Notes: generated from the letters alone by a model not told the origin. Positions 16,078-25,187 are shown, numbered from the stretch's first letter. The stretch: DNA of 52,155 bases from an uncultured Haemophilus sp. (GCA_905205995.1 CAJLFU010000013.1:1-52155), one strand, 5' to 3'. Made by a program: numbers and translations.

Positions 16078-17955
16078 ATGTTAATTGAAAAAATGCATGG
16101 CATCGCCCATAGTTTTATCGGAAAAGCGATCTTTGCTTTAATTCCAGTTTCATTTTTGATTGGTGGGATGTCGGGTTATCTGTATAGCAGCAATGATAGT
16201 TTTGCAGCAAAAGTAAATGGTGAAACAATCTCTCAACAAGATTTTTTAAATCGTTACAACCAAGAGTTTGAAGCGCGCGCACAACAAGAAGGCGAGAGTT
16301 TCTTAGCGAAAACTGACTCTGTGGAATTTGTGACAGCACTTCGTCAAAATTTAATTCAACGTTTAGTGGATCAAGAATTAATCCGTCAATATGCGAAAGA
16401 ATTAAAATTAGGTGTAAGTGACGACATGATCAAACGTGCGATTGTAAGCGACCCTAACTTACAATCTAACGGTAAATTTGATAATACCCGTTATCAACAA
16501 TTATTGACTCAAAATGGTTTAACGTCAGATACTTATGCAGCTATTTTACGTAATGCATTAACACTTGAACAAATGCAAAACGGTTTGGCTGACAGCGAAT
16601 TTGTTGTGCCGGCTCAAGTAAAAGATAGTGCACAAACCTTTTTCCAAAAACGTATTGCTCGTCTTGCAACCCTTCCATTAGCTGATGAAGTGGCAAAACA
16701 AAAGGTTACAGAAGAAGAAATTAAAGCATACTACGATGCGAATGCGAAATCACTTGTTCAACCTGAACAGGCGAAAGTGCAATATATTCGCGTTTCAGCA
16801 AATGCATTAGGTAAATTACAACCTGTAACTGAAACACAAATTGCACAATATTATCAAGAAAATAAAGCGCAATTCATTAGTCAAAAATTAGCACACATCC
16901 AATTAGCAACTGAGAAAGAAGCGGATGCGGTTTATCAAGAACTGCAAAAAGGCGCTGATTTTGCTGAGTTAGCAAAAGCGAAATCTGTGGATAAACTTTC
17001 TGGTGCACAAGGCGGTGAATTAGGTTGGGTAAAAGACAACGAATTACCGAAAAACTTTGAAGATGCAGCATTATTATTAAATGTTGGTCAATATAGCACA
17101 CCAGTTAATGTGGATGGGGCTTACCATATTATTTTAGTGCAAGATCGTAAAGAACGTACTTTAGACGAAGTAAAAGAGCAAATCGCGGATATCGTACGTA
17201 AAAACTTAGCAGGAAGTCGTTTCCAAGCGGTAGAAAAAGCGGTTCGTGCAAAAGCAGCAGAAAGCAGTGATTCTTTAGCTGCGGTAGCAGAAGCAGCAGG
17301 CGTGAAAGTGGAAGAAACAGATTATTTCGGTAAAAATAATGTCCCTGCGGCATTAAATTTCCCAAATGTGACTTCTGCCATTTTTGAATCAGATATTGCA
17401 AACGGTGGCGCAAATTCTGAACCATTAACTGTTGGTGAAAATGAATTTGTTGTGGTACGTGTCGTGGATCATAAAGCTGAAGGTTTACAAAGCCTTGATG
17501 AAGCGAAATCAACGATTGAGCAATTCTTAAAACGTGAAAAAGCCGATAAAGTATTGACTGAAAAAGCAGAGCAAGCGGTTAAAGCGTTATCTGTCGATCC
17601 AACCAAACTACCAGCAGGTATTAGTTTTGGTGAGCCACAAACCTTTACGTTAGTGGATAATAAAGATCCAGTGCTTTATGAAGGTGTATTTGCCATTGCA
17701 AAACCACAAGATGGCAAAGCGGCTTATCAAGTAGCTCGTAACAGCAAAGGTGATGTGGTTGTGGTTGCCCTTGAACGTGTAGAAGAACCTACTTTAAGTG
17801 AGCAAGAATTAGCGAAATTTAGCACTCAACTTCTTCGTGCGCGTCAAGGCGAATTGCAAGGACAGTTAATGCAAGCGTTACGTGAAAAAGCACAAATCGA
17901 GATTAATACCAGCTTTATTAATCAAGATGATTCAGAAGAAGGTGCGGCTCACTAA
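16078..17955 (+). CDS. ppiD: Periplasmic folding chaperone PpiD
   Basis: PpiD is anchored in the inner membrane near the Sec translocon and helps newly exported proteins fold. The 625-residue protein has a short cytoplasmic start and one membrane segment (about residues 15-36). A SurA-like N-terminal chaperone domain and a parvulin-like domain (about 260-360, with LAHIQLATEKEADAVYQEL and GGELGWV) follow, then a long C-terminal helical region. A -10-like TATAAT lies at 16034-16039 without a good -35. In E. coli it follows hupB; here it follows mntP. Confidence 0.93.
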   Translation: MLIEKMHGIAHSFIGKAIFALIPVSFLIGGMSGYLYSSNDSFAAKVNGETISQQDFLNRYNQEFEARAQQEGESFLAKTDSVEFVTALRQNLIQRLVDQELIRQYAKELKLGVSDDMIKRAIVSDPNLQSNGKFDNTRYQQLLTQNGLTSDTYAAILRNALTLEQMQNGLADSEFVVPAQVKDSAQTFFQKRIARLATLPLADEVAKQKVTEEEIKAYYDANAKSLVQPEQAKVQYIRVSANALGKLQPVTETQIAQYYQENKAQFISQKLAHIQLATEKEADAVYQELQKGADFAELAKAKSVDKLSGAQGGELGWVKDNELPKNFEDAALLLNVGQYSTPVNVDGAYHIILVQDRKERTLDEVKEQIADIVRKNLAGSRFQAVEKAVRAKAAESSDSLAAVAEAAGVKVEETDYFGKNNVPAALNFPNVTSAIFESDIANGGANSEPLTVGENEFVVVRVVDHKAEGLQSLDEAKSTIEQFLKREKADKVLTEKAEQAVKALSVDPTKLPAGISFGEPQTFTLVDNKDPVLYEGVFAIAKPQDGKAAYQVARNSKGDVVVVALERVEEPTLSEQELAKFSTQLLRARQGELQGQLMQALREKAQIEINTSFINQDDSEEGAAH

Positions 17956-18003
17956 GCCGATTGAAATGTCATTCATCATCAATTTCTGATGGAAAATACA
18001 AGC

Positions 18004-18034
18004 AAAGTGCGGTAAATTTTGACCGCACTTTTTT
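18004..18034 (+). terminator. Uptake-signal hairpin terminator after ppiD
   Basis: AAAGTGCGGT (18004-18013) and ACCGCACTTT (18022-18031) are inverted uptake signals forming a 10-bp stem with an 8-base loop, followed by Ts. It separates ppiD from hinT. Confidence 0.82.
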
Positions 18035-18055
18035 ATATAAAACAAGGAGAAGACT

Positions 18056-18406
18056 ATGGCTCAAGAAACCATTTTCAGCAAAATTATTCGCAAAGAAATC
18101 CCTGCCAATATTGTTTATCAAGATGAATTAGTGACCGCATTCCGTGATATTTCACCGCAAGCAAAAACCCATATTTTGATTATCCCAAATAAAGTCATTC
18201 CAACGGTTAATGATGTGACGGAACAAGATGAAGTTACCTTGGGTCGCTTATTTACCGTCGCGGCTAAAATTGCTAAAGAAGAAGGCATTGCCGAAGACGG
18301 TTATCGTTTAATTGTGAATTGTAATAAACACGGTGGACAAGAAGTATTCCATATTCATATGCATCTTGTTGGTGGTGAACCTTTAGGTAGAATGTTGGCA
18401 AAATAA
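18056..18406 (+). CDS. hinT: HIT-family purine nucleoside phosphoramidase
   Basis: HinT hydrolyses adenosine 5'-phosphoramidates and aminoacyl-adenylates. The 116-residue protein begins MAQETIFSKIIRKEIPANIV and has the histidine triad HIHMH near residue 100, with the substrate-facing NKHGGQEVFH just before it. The start follows AAGGAGAAG. It is the first gene of hinT-ycfL-nagZ-rlmC and its stop shares one base with the ycfL start. Confidence 0.95.
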   Translation: MAQETIFSKIIRKEIPANIVYQDELVTAFRDISPQAKTHILIIPNKVIPTVNDVTEQDEVTLGRLFTVAAKIAKEEGIAEDGYRLIVNCNKHGGQEVFHIHMHLVGGEPLGRMLAK

Positions 18407-18777
18407 TGAAAAAGATCCTAATTACAGCAACGGTATTATTTTTAACGGCTTGTTCATCTGCACCAAATATTGTGGGAACCAATAAGCCAATTTTAAATAT
18501 GGCGGCAAATTTAGCACCGGTTTTAGATGTTGATTTGTCTGATAATACGGCTGCTTTAAAAAATAAAACCACGCAACAACTCAATGTGCTTTACCATCTT
18601 TATTGGTATAACAAACAAGGTGTAACGCAAGTTTGGCCGAATCAGCAAGAAAGCCAATCAGGCAATATTTTATTGCAACCACAAGAGAAGAAAGTGTTTG
18701 AACTACCAAAACCAAGCACAGAAAGTAGCAATTATCGTCTTTACTTAACTTACAATAGTTTATGTCCACATTATTAA
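18406..18777 (+). CDS. ycfL: YcfL-like lipoprotein (DUF1425)
   Basis: This 123-residue secreted lipoprotein has a signal peptide ending in the lipobox LTAC, with the modified Cys at residue 16. The mature part contains a beta-rich DUF1425-like stretch (LNVLYHLYWYNKQGV, then YRLYLTY). The function is unknown; E. coli YcfL occupies the same place after hinT. The C-terminal few residues run into the nagZ start, a 16-base overlap. In E. coli lpoB and thiK lie between ycfL and nagZ; both are missing here. Confidence 0.78.
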   Translation: MKKILITATVLFLTACSSAPNIVGTNKPILNMAANLAPVLDVDLSDNTAALKNKTTQQLNVLYHLYWYNKQGVTQVWPNQQESQSGNILLQPQEKKVFELPKPSTESSNYRLYLTYNSLCPHY

Positions 18778-19805
18778 TTGACCTTGAAGGTCATGAACTC
18801 AAACAAGAAGAAGTTGAATTACTGGAACATCCTTTAGTTGCCGGTTTGATTTTATTTACCCGCAATTTTTATGATCGTCAGCAAGTTCAAGCGCTAATTA
18901 AATCCATTCGTCAGCGAGTAAAAAAGCCTTTATTGGTCACAGTCGATCAGGAAGGTGGTCGCGTACAACGTTTCCGTGAAGGTTTTACTCAGCTCCCTGC
19001 GATGCAGGCTTTTGCAGCATTAGTTGAGGACTCAGCTCAGCAACAACAAATAGCGAAAGAAGCAGGCTGGCAAATGGCGGCTGAAATGGTGGCGCTAGAT
19101 ATTGATTTGAGTTTTGCTCCGGTGTTGGATTTGGGGCATGAATGTCGTGCGATTGGCGATCGTAGTTTTGGCTGTGATGTAAAAAGTGTGGTCAATTTGG
19201 CGGCTGCTTTTATTGATGGTATGCACCAGGCGGGCATGGCAACAACAGGAAAACACTTCCCAGGACACGGTCATGTTTTAGCTGATTCTCATCTTGAAAC
19301 GCCTTATGATGAGCGTGCAAAAGAAGTGATTTTTAATCATGATATTTTGCCATTCCAGCAATTAATTCAACAGAGTAAGCTTGATGCGATTATGCCGGCT
19401 CATGTGATTTATACGCAATGTGATAGCCAGCCAGCAAGCGGTTCGAGTTATTGGTTAAAAGAGATTTTGCGTAAACAGTTGGGCTTCCAGGGGGCGATTT
19501 TCTCTGATGATTTAGGCATGAAAGGCGCAGGCTTTATGGGCGATTTTGTGGCTCGCAGTGAAAAAGCCTTGAAGGCTGGTTGTGACTTATTATTGCTTTG
19601 TAATGAACGAGAAGGTGTCATTCAAGTGCTTGATAATCTGAAGTTAGAGGAAACAACGGAGCATTTTGCAGCACGCCAAGCTCGCTTGAAATCGCTCTTT
19701 AAACAAAAATCCTTTGATTGGTCAGAACTCACAAAAAATTCGCGTTGGATTAAAAATCATCAAAAACTGACCGCACTTCAACAAGAGTGGCTTGCTTCTA
19801 AATGA
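18762..19805 (+). CDS. nagZ: Beta-N-acetylhexosaminidase NagZ
   Basis: NagZ is a cytoplasmic glycoside hydrolase family 3 enzyme that frees GlcNAc from anhydro-muropeptides in cell-wall recycling. The 347-residue protein shows VTVDQEGGRVQRFREGF near residue 60, the catalytic loop GKHFPGHGHVLADSH near 165-180, and the nucleophile Asp in FSDDLGMKGA near 247. The start overlaps ycfL and the stop overlaps rlmC in an ATGA. The released GlcNAc could join the nag pathway encoded at the left of the window. Confidence 0.95.
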   Translation: MSTLLIDLEGHELKQEEVELLEHPLVAGLILFTRNFYDRQQVQALIKSIRQRVKKPLLVTVDQEGGRVQRFREGFTQLPAMQAFAALVEDSAQQQQIAKEAGWQMAAEMVALDIDLSFAPVLDLGHECRAIGDRSFGCDVKSVVNLAAAFIDGMHQAGMATTGKHFPGHGHVLADSHLETPYDERAKEVIFNHDILPFQQLIQQSKLDAIMPAHVIYTQCDSQPASGSSYWLKEILRKQLGFQGAIFSDDLGMKGAGFMGDFVARSEKALKAGCDLLLLCNEREGVIQVLDNLKLEETTEHFAARQARLKSLFKQKSFDWSELTKNSRWIKNHQKLTALQQEWLASK

Positions 19806-20974
19806 TTGATTGCCATCATTATCAAAAAGGCGATTGCCGTTCTTGTCAATGGCTTGAAATGCCTTATGAACAGCAACTCGCCAAGAAAGAAGAGCATCTA
19901 AAACAACAACTTGCCAAATTAGATTGTGATGATTTAATTTGGCATCCGCCTTTTTATTCCTCCGAGTCTGCCTTTCGTAATAAAGCGAAAATGGTGGTAA
20001 GTGGCGCGGTGGAACGTCCCATTTTAGGTATTTTACAAGACCCGAATGATCCACAAAGTGCGGTGGATTTATGTGATTGTCCGCTTTATCCACAAAGCTT
20101 TGCAGAGCTATTCCCAATTCTAAAAGATTTTATTGGACGCGCTGGTTTAGTCCCTTATAACGTGGCTAAGCAAAAAGGTGAGCTCAAATATATTCTGCTT
20201 ACAGAAAGCCAACATACAAAAAAATTGATGTTACGTTTTGTATTGCGTTCAGAAACTAAATTGCCGTTAATTCAACGTGAATTTGCAGGCTTATTGGAAA
20301 AATTGCCACAGCTTGAAGTGGTGAGTGTGAATATCCAACCACAGCATGCGGCGATCTTAGAAGGTGAGAAAGAAATCTTTTTGACTGACCAGCACACCTT
20401 ATCAGAAAGCTTTAACGGTATTCCGCTATTTATTCGCCCTCAAGGTTTCTTCCAAACGAACCCACTTGTCGCGCAGGGGCTATATGCAACGGCGCAAGAT
20501 TGGGTACAAAATTTACCAATTACTAAACTCTGGGATCTCTTTTGTGGCGTTGGAGGCTTTGGACTTCATTGCGCTAAAGCTTTACAGGATAAACATCAGC
20601 AAGAAGTGGAATTGACCGGGATTGAAATTTCGCCATCTGCTATTCAAGCAGCGACTCAATCCGCTCAGGTATTAGGGCTAAACAACGTTAAATTCCAATC
20701 TTTGGATGCGGCTAATTTTGCTTTAACACAAGATGAAAACAAACCCGATTTGGTGATCGTCAATCCGCCTCGTAGAGGTATCGGAAAGGAACTCGCTGAG
20801 TTTCTCAATGAAATGCAACCGCACTTTATTCTTTATTCCAGCTGTAACGCAATTTCCATGGGAAAAGATTTGCAACACCTAACCAATTATAAACTTACTC
20901 AAATTCAATTATTTGATATGTTCCCGCATACAGCACATTATGAAACTCTAACACTTTTATCTGTTAAAATTTGA
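19802..20974 (+). CDS. rlmC: 23S rRNA (uracil-747-C5)-methyltransferase
   Basis: RlmC methylates U747 of 23S rRNA using SAM. The 390-residue protein begins with the iron-sulfur cysteines (CHHYQKGDCRSCQW) and has a fourth at LCDCPLY. The SAM-binding LWDLFCGVGGFG lies near residue 242, NPPRRGIG near 322, and the catalytic Cys in YSSCNAISM near 350. The length fits RlmC rather than the longer RlmD. It overlaps nagZ by four bases. An uptake signal is inside the gene near 20056. Confidence 0.93.
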   Translation: MIDCHHYQKGDCRSCQWLEMPYEQQLAKKEEHLKQQLAKLDCDDLIWHPPFYSSESAFRNKAKMVVSGAVERPILGILQDPNDPQSAVDLCDCPLYPQSFAELFPILKDFIGRAGLVPYNVAKQKGELKYILLTESQHTKKLMLRFVLRSETKLPLIQREFAGLLEKLPQLEVVSVNIQPQHAAILEGEKEIFLTDQHTLSESFNGIPLFIRPQGFFQTNPLVAQGLYATAQDWVQNLPITKLWDLFCGVGGFGLHCAKALQDKHQQEVELTGIEISPSAIQAATQSAQVLGLNNVKFQSLDAANFALTQDENKPDLVIVNPPRRGIGKELAEFLNEMQPHFILYSSCNAISMGKDLQHLTNYKLTQIQLFDMFPHTAHYETLTLLSVKI

Positions 20975-20999
20975 TTTTTTATGAGCGAGGTGACTTCAT

Positions 21000-21623
21000 T
21001 TGAATGAATATGTTGAAAGCCTAGAAAGAGAATTTTCTTCAATAGAAAACGGTTTCAAAGAGGAAGAAAAAAGAGCGTTTACTGATTATAAATCTAATAA
21101 TAGTGAATTCATCAAAAAATTGGCATTTTTGTCATATCAGTCTGAAGTGTATCAAGTAAGAATGTATAGTGTATTTCTTTTTGGATACTTATCCGAGGAT
21201 AAAAACATCTTAATGTTTTTAAGAGATGAAGTATCTAAAGACAGCAACTGGCGAGTTCAAGAAGTATTGGCAAAATCATTTGATGAGTTTTGTAAAATAA
21301 TTGGATACGAAAAAGCTCTTCCTGTTATAGATGATTGGTTAAAGAATAGTAATCATAATACAAGAAGAGCAGTTACTGAGGGCTTGAGAATATGGACTGG
21401 GAGATCATATTTCAAGGCAAATCCAAATGAAGCTATTAGAAGATTAGCTGCGTTAAGAGATGATCCTAGTGAATATGTTAGAAAATCGGTTGGTAATGCT
21501 TTACGAGATATAAGTAAGAAATATCCAGAATTAATCAGAGTTGAGCTTAGCACTTGGAGTCTAGAAACCAAAGGGATTAAACAGGTTTATCAACTTGCAA
21601 ATAAACTCTTAATAAAAAGCTAA
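21000..21623 (+). CDS. HEAT-repeat protein, DNA alkylation repair-like
   Basis: This is a 207-residue, all-helical, highly charged protein. It is resolved into HEAT-like repeats such as DSNWRVQEVLAKSFDEFCK, NHNTRRAVTEGLRIWTGR and PSEYVRKSVGNALRDISKKY. The pattern resembles AlkC/AlkD-type DNA alkylation repair proteins, but it is short and I cannot confirm catalysis. The start appears to be a TTG at 21000 with GAGG nine bases upstream; the frame has a stop three codons before, so there is no earlier option. Its AT-richness and isolation after rlmC suggest an accessory gene. Confidence 0.68.
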   Translation: MNEYVESLEREFSSIENGFKEEEKRAFTDYKSNNSEFIKKLAFLSYQSEVYQVRMYSVFLFGYLSEDKNILMFLRDEVSKDSNWRVQEVLAKSFDEFCKIIGYEKALPVIDDWLKNSNHNTRRAVTEGLRIWTGRSYFKANPNEAIRRLAALRDDPSEYVRKSVGNALRDISKKYPELIRVELSTWSLETKGIKQVYQLANKLLIKS

Positions 21624-21642
21624 CAGAAATGTTAGCTTTTTT
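21614..21642. terminator. Bidirectional terminator between the HEAT-repeat gene and yfeD
   Basis: AAAAAGCTAAC (21614-21624) pairs with GTTAGCTTTTT (21631-21641) around a 6-base loop; both strands carry T-runs. The HEAT gene's stop codon lies inside the stem, and the yfeD stop follows at once. Confidence 0.85.
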
Positions 21643-21644
21643 AT

Positions 21645-22478
21645 TTAGAAATTTAACCGCACTTTTATTTTGCTATAAATTAATGCTATTAAGAAGAACG
21701 TTGCTTGTAGCAAAATAATACACGCGCCCGTGGACGCATCAAAATGATAGCTAAGTAGCACGCCTAGTAGGCTCGCAGTTACAGCACTGATGATCGCGAT
21801 AATCAGCATTTTATCGAAGCGATTCGTCAGTGTTAGCGCAGTGATACCCGGCGCAATTAGCATAGCGACAACTAAAATTACCCCAACCACTTGCATCGTA
21901 CTCACAATGGTGAGCGCGAGTAATGTGAGTAAGCCATAATGCAATAATTTAGGTGAGAGACCCGCAACGCGAGCATGGCTAGGATCAAAGCAATAAAGCA
22001 GAAAATCACGACGCTTTAAGCCAAGCAAAATAAAAATGATCAAGGCAATAATTGCCGTTTGAATGAGCTCTTCTCGGCTTACACCCAATACGTTACCGAA
22101 TAAGATGTGTGTGAGGTGTTGTGAGGTTTGGATTTTAGTGAACAGCACCAACCCAATGGCAAACATCCCTGAAAATACAATCCCCATCGCGGTATCTTCT
22201 TTGATACGGCTGTTTTCTTTTAAATAACCGACACCTAAGGCGCAGGCAATACCTGAGACAAAGGCACCAATCACTAATGGAATACCTGCTAGAAAAGCTA
22301 AGACAATGCCAGGTAGGACGGCATGGGAAATGGCATCACCCATCAATGACCATCCTTTCAACACTAAATAGCAAGAGAGTAGCGCACAGATAACGGCAAC
22401 GACTAATGCCGTGAGTAACGCATTTTGCATAAAAGCAAATTGAAATGGCTCAACAAAAATGGCGAACATTTCAGTCAT
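21645..22478 (-). CDS. yfeD: Manganese/iron ABC transporter permease (YfeD/SitD type)
   Basis: This 277-residue inner-membrane permease of the ABC-3 family has about eight hydrophobic segments and the family motif GWSLMGDAISHAVLPGIVLA near residues 42-61. It is the last gene of a four-gene yfeABCD-type operon importing Mn2+ and Fe2+. It overlaps the paralogous permease yfeC by 8 bases. The two permeases share the GWSL-GDA-SH core and presumably form a heterodimer. Zinc specificity cannot be excluded from sequence. Confidence 0.88.
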   Translation of the reverse strand: MTEMFAIFVEPFQFAFMQNALLTALVVAVICALLSCYLVLKGWSLMGDAISHAVLPGIVLAFLAGIPLVIGAFVSGIACALGVGYLKENSRIKEDTAMGIVFSGMFAIGLVLFTKIQTSQHLTHILFGNVLGVSREELIQTAIIALIIFILLGLKRRDFLLYCFDPSHARVAGLSPKLLHYGLLTLLALTIVSTMQVVGVILVVAMLIAPGITALTLTNRFDKMLIIAIISAVTASLLGVLLSYHFDASTGACIILLQATFFLIALIYSKIKVRLNF

Positions 22479-23322
22479 AATCCACCACCTTACGTCGTTT
22501 TTGGGTAATTAATCCGTATTTTGGTGAGAAGAGGAAAGCCAATAAAAATAACAAGGTTTGCAATGTCACGATGACACCACCTGTTGCACCATCTAAATAA
22601 TAGCTTAAATAGACACCGACAAAACCAGTTATTGCGCCTAATGCTACGGCAATTTTGATAAGAGTTTTGAACTTGTCAGTAAGTAAATAGGCGGTTGCAC
22701 CTGGTGTGATTACCATCGCAATCACTAAAATCGCCCCGACAGTTTGTAATGCCGCAACGACACAAGCACTCAAGAGTGTAAAAAAGAGAACTTTGTAAAA
22801 CAGTGGCGAAAGCCCAACTGTTATTGCTTGCGTTTCATCAAAGAAAATCAGTAACAGATCCTTCCAAAAAATAAGCAATAAGACCAAGCAAATTAACATA
22901 ATGATGGCTACTTGATAAATATCTTCATCGGCAATCCCGAGGATATTACCGAGAATGATATTTTGCACATTTATCGAGGTAGGATTCAAGGAAATAATCA
23001 GTAAACCTAAGGCAAAAAAGGTGCTGAAAATAAAGCCGATAACAGCATCTTCCTTGAGTTTGGAAATGGATTTGATCCATAAGATGGAAAGTGCGGCCAA
23101 AATTCCGGCAAAAAAAGCACCTAAAGCATAGGGGAGTGAAAAGGCATAAGCTATCGCCACACCCGGAACCACGGAATGAGAGAGCGCATCGCCAATTAAT
23201 GACCAGCCTTTCAACATTAAATAGGCAGAAAGAAAGGCACAAATGCCACCAACAGCGGCACTTATCCACATGGCTTTTTGCATATATTCATAGGAGAAAG
23301 GTTCCAGTAAATATTCAAGCAT
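22471..23322 (-). CDS. yfeC: Manganese/iron ABC transporter permease (YfeC/SitC type)
   Basis: This 283-residue ABC-3 family permease has several membrane spans and the conserved GWSLIGDALSHSVVPGVAIA near residue 40. It pairs with YfeD to form the channel. It lies 3 bases after yfeB and overlaps yfeD, so the genes are translationally linked. A basic C-terminal tail (KRRKVVDYD) follows the last membrane segment. Confidence 0.88.
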   Translation of the reverse strand: MLEYLLEPFSYEYMQKAMWISAAVGGICAFLSAYLMLKGWSLIGDALSHSVVPGVAIAYAFSLPYALGAFFAGILAALSILWIKSISKLKEDAVIGFIFSTFFALGLLIISLNPTSINVQNIILGNILGIADEDIYQVAIIMLICLVLLLIFWKDLLLIFFDETQAITVGLSPLFYKVLFFTLLSACVVAALQTVGAILVIAMVITPGATAYLLTDKFKTLIKIAVALGAITGFVGVYLSYYLDGATGGVIVTLQTLLFLLAFLFSPKYGLITQKRRKVVDYD

Positions 23323-23325
23323 GGC

Positions 23326-24222
23326 TTATTCCTTGTCAGACGGAGGCAGACGACAGGATTTTACAGCCGTTGCAGGCGGATCATTTTGGGTTTCTCCATA
23401 GAAGACAACAGGGCGTTCATCATCCGTAAGCACGGTGACTGCACGTTTATCTTCATCATTATGCAGATCTTCACCTAATAATTTGATGTGTCGTAATACA
23501 CCACCAAAGACTTTTTCCAAATTATGCTGATTGAATGTATCTTCCGTTCTACCGGCAGCAATCACAGTACGGTTAATCATCACCACTTGGTCACAGAAGT
23601 CTGGTACAGAGCCTAAGTTGTGGGTAGAAACTAAAATCAAATGCCCTTCAGCACGTAATTGTCGAAGGAGTTCCACAATAGCATTTTCAGTTTTAACATC
23701 CACACCCGTAAAAGGCTCATCGAGTAAGATAATCTTACTTTGTTGTGCTAATGCTCGAGCCAAAAATACGCGTTTTTTCTGTCCACCAGAAAGCTCGCCA
23801 ATTTGTCGTTCAGCTAAATGCTCGATGTTTACTCGTTGCATCGCCTCGAACACTTTTTGTTTGTCTTCAGCCTTTGGAATGCGTAGGAAATTCATATAGC
23901 CGTAGCGTCCCATCATGACAACATCATAAACGGAGACTGGAAATTGCCAATCGACTTCTTCCGCTTGCGGTACATAGGCAACCAAATTTTGTTTCAATGC
24001 TCGATTAATTGGCAAACCACAAAGCGCAATATTGCCTTGCTGTGGTTTAATTAAGCCCATGATGCTTTTGAATAGCGTTGATTTTCCGCTCCCATTTACG
24101 CCGACAAGAGCACAGATTGTTCCCCCTTGTAATGCAAAGGCAACATCATAAATTGCAGTGTGCCCGTTGTTGTAACGCACGGTTACATCATTAACGGAAA
24201 TAGAAGCGGAAAGTGCAGTCAT
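23326..24222 (-). CDS. yfeB: Manganese/iron ABC transporter ATP-binding protein (YfeB/SitB type)
   Basis: This 298-residue cytoplasmic ATPase powers the YfeCD permease. It has Walker A GVNGSGKSTLFKS near residue 42, a Q-loop (AYVPQAEEVDW), the signature LSGGQKKRVFLARALAQQ near 145, Walker B IILLDEPFTGVD and the switch His in LVSTHNLG. About 50 residues after the usual ABC fold end in an acidic and Pro-rich tail, as in some YfeB proteins. The start overlaps the yfeA stop by one base. Confidence 0.92.
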   Translation of the reverse strand: MTALSASISVNDVTVRYNNGHTAIYDVAFALQGGTICALVGVNGSGKSTLFKSIMGLIKPQQGNIALCGLPINRALKQNLVAYVPQAEEVDWQFPVSVYDVVMMGRYGYMNFLRIPKAEDKQKVFEAMQRVNIEHLAERQIGELSGGQKKRVFLARALAQQSKIILLDEPFTGVDVKTENAIVELLRQLRAEGHLILVSTHNLGSVPDFCDQVVMINRTVIAAGRTEDTFNQHNLEKVFGGVLRHIKLLGEDLHNDEDKRAVTVLTDDERPVVFYGETQNDPPATAVKSCRLPPSDKE

Positions 24223-25103
24223 TATTTTTCAAATCCTTTCACAATGGTAGATACAGTGACATTGAGCAAATCGATATAAGTCGGTACAGGGCCATCAGCA
24301 GCAGAAAGGGAATCGACATAAAGCACACCACCGTATTTGGCTCCACTTTCTTTTGCTACCTGTTGAGCAGGTTTGGCTGACACAGTACTTTCACTAAATA
24401 CCACTGGAATATGATTTTTTTTCACTAAATCGATAAGTTTACGCACTTGTTGAGGCGTACCTTGTTGTTCAGCGTTAATTGGCCATAAATAGCCTTCTTT
24501 GAGATCGTAATCTTTCGCTAAATAACTAAATGCGCCTTCACTGGTAACTAACCAACGTTGGTCGGCAGGAATTTGTGCGAGTTTTTCACGTAAAGGTTTA
24601 TCGAGTTGTTTGATTTTTTCTGCATACGCCGCTGCATTTTTTTGATAAGTATCAGCATTTTGCGGATCATGTTTAACTAATGCATTTTTTATATTTTCGA
24701 CATAAATCAACGCATTAGATGGCGACATCCAAGCGTGTGGGTTAGGGGCATCTTTATAAGGACCTTCATAAATAGAAAGTGGCGTGATGCCTTCGGTTAC
24801 CACAACGGCTGGTTTGTCTTTGATATTTTGGAAGAAGCGCTCAAACCAACGCTCTAAATTTAATCCGTTCCATAAAATTAAATCAGCAGATTGAGCTTTT
24901 ACAATATCTTTAGGGGTTGGTTCATACTCGTGAATTTCTGCACCAGGTTTGGTGATAGATTCCACCGTCGCGGCATCGCCCGCAACATTTTGTGCGATAT
25001 CCTGAATAACAGTAAATGTGGTCACCACTTTAAATTTCGCTTCGGCTTGTAAAGTAGCTAAACCTAGAGCGATAACAGATAGGCTTTTAAATAAATGCTT
25101 CAT
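24222..25103 (-). CDS. yfeA: Periplasmic Mn/Fe-binding protein (YfeA/SitA type)
   Basis: This 293-residue cluster A-I solute-binding protein has a signal peptide of about 22 residues ending in LQAEA. The four expected metal ligands are recognisable: His in IHEYEPTP, His in NPHAWMSP, Glu in TSEGAFSYL and Asp in YVDSLSAADG. That set of two His, one Glu and one Asp favours Mn/Fe over Zn. It is the first gene of the operon. A Fur-like box lies 66-84 bases upstream of its ATG. Confidence 0.9.
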   Translation of the reverse strand: MKHLFKSLSVIALGLATLQAEAKFKVVTTFTVIQDIAQNVAGDAATVESITKPGAEIHEYEPTPKDIVKAQSADLILWNGLNLERWFERFFQNIKDKPAVVVTEGITPLSIYEGPYKDAPNPHAWMSPSNALIYVENIKNALVKHDPQNADTYQKNAAAYAEKIKQLDKPLREKLAQIPADQRWLVTSEGAFSYLAKDYDLKEGYLWPINAEQQGTPQQVRKLIDLVKKNHIPVVFSESTVSAKPAQQVAKESGAKYGGVLYVDSLSAADGPVPTYIDLLNVTVSTIVKGFEK

Positions 25104-25144
25104 GAGATCTCCTTAAAAATAATGATTGATTAGCATTCTGCAGA

Positions 25145-25153
25145 ATAATATCA
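25145..25153 (-). promoter_or_regulatory. yfeA extended -10 promoter element
   Basis: Read on the minus strand, TGATATTAT is an extended -10 (TGn-TATTAT). A weak -35 (TTTAAA) lies 17 bases upstream. The Fur-like box begins within about 20 bases of it. Confidence 0.4.
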
Positions 25154-25168
25154 TTTTTTATAAGGCTT

Positions 25169-25187
25169 TTAAATGAAAATAATTATC
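25169..25187 (-). promoter_or_regulatory. Fur-like box upstream of yfeA
   Basis: Minus-strand GATAATTATTTTCATTTAA matches the 19-bp Fur consensus at 13 positions, with the first half GATAAT perfect. It covers the -35 region, consistent with iron- or manganese-dependent repression of the transporter. Confidence 0.5.
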
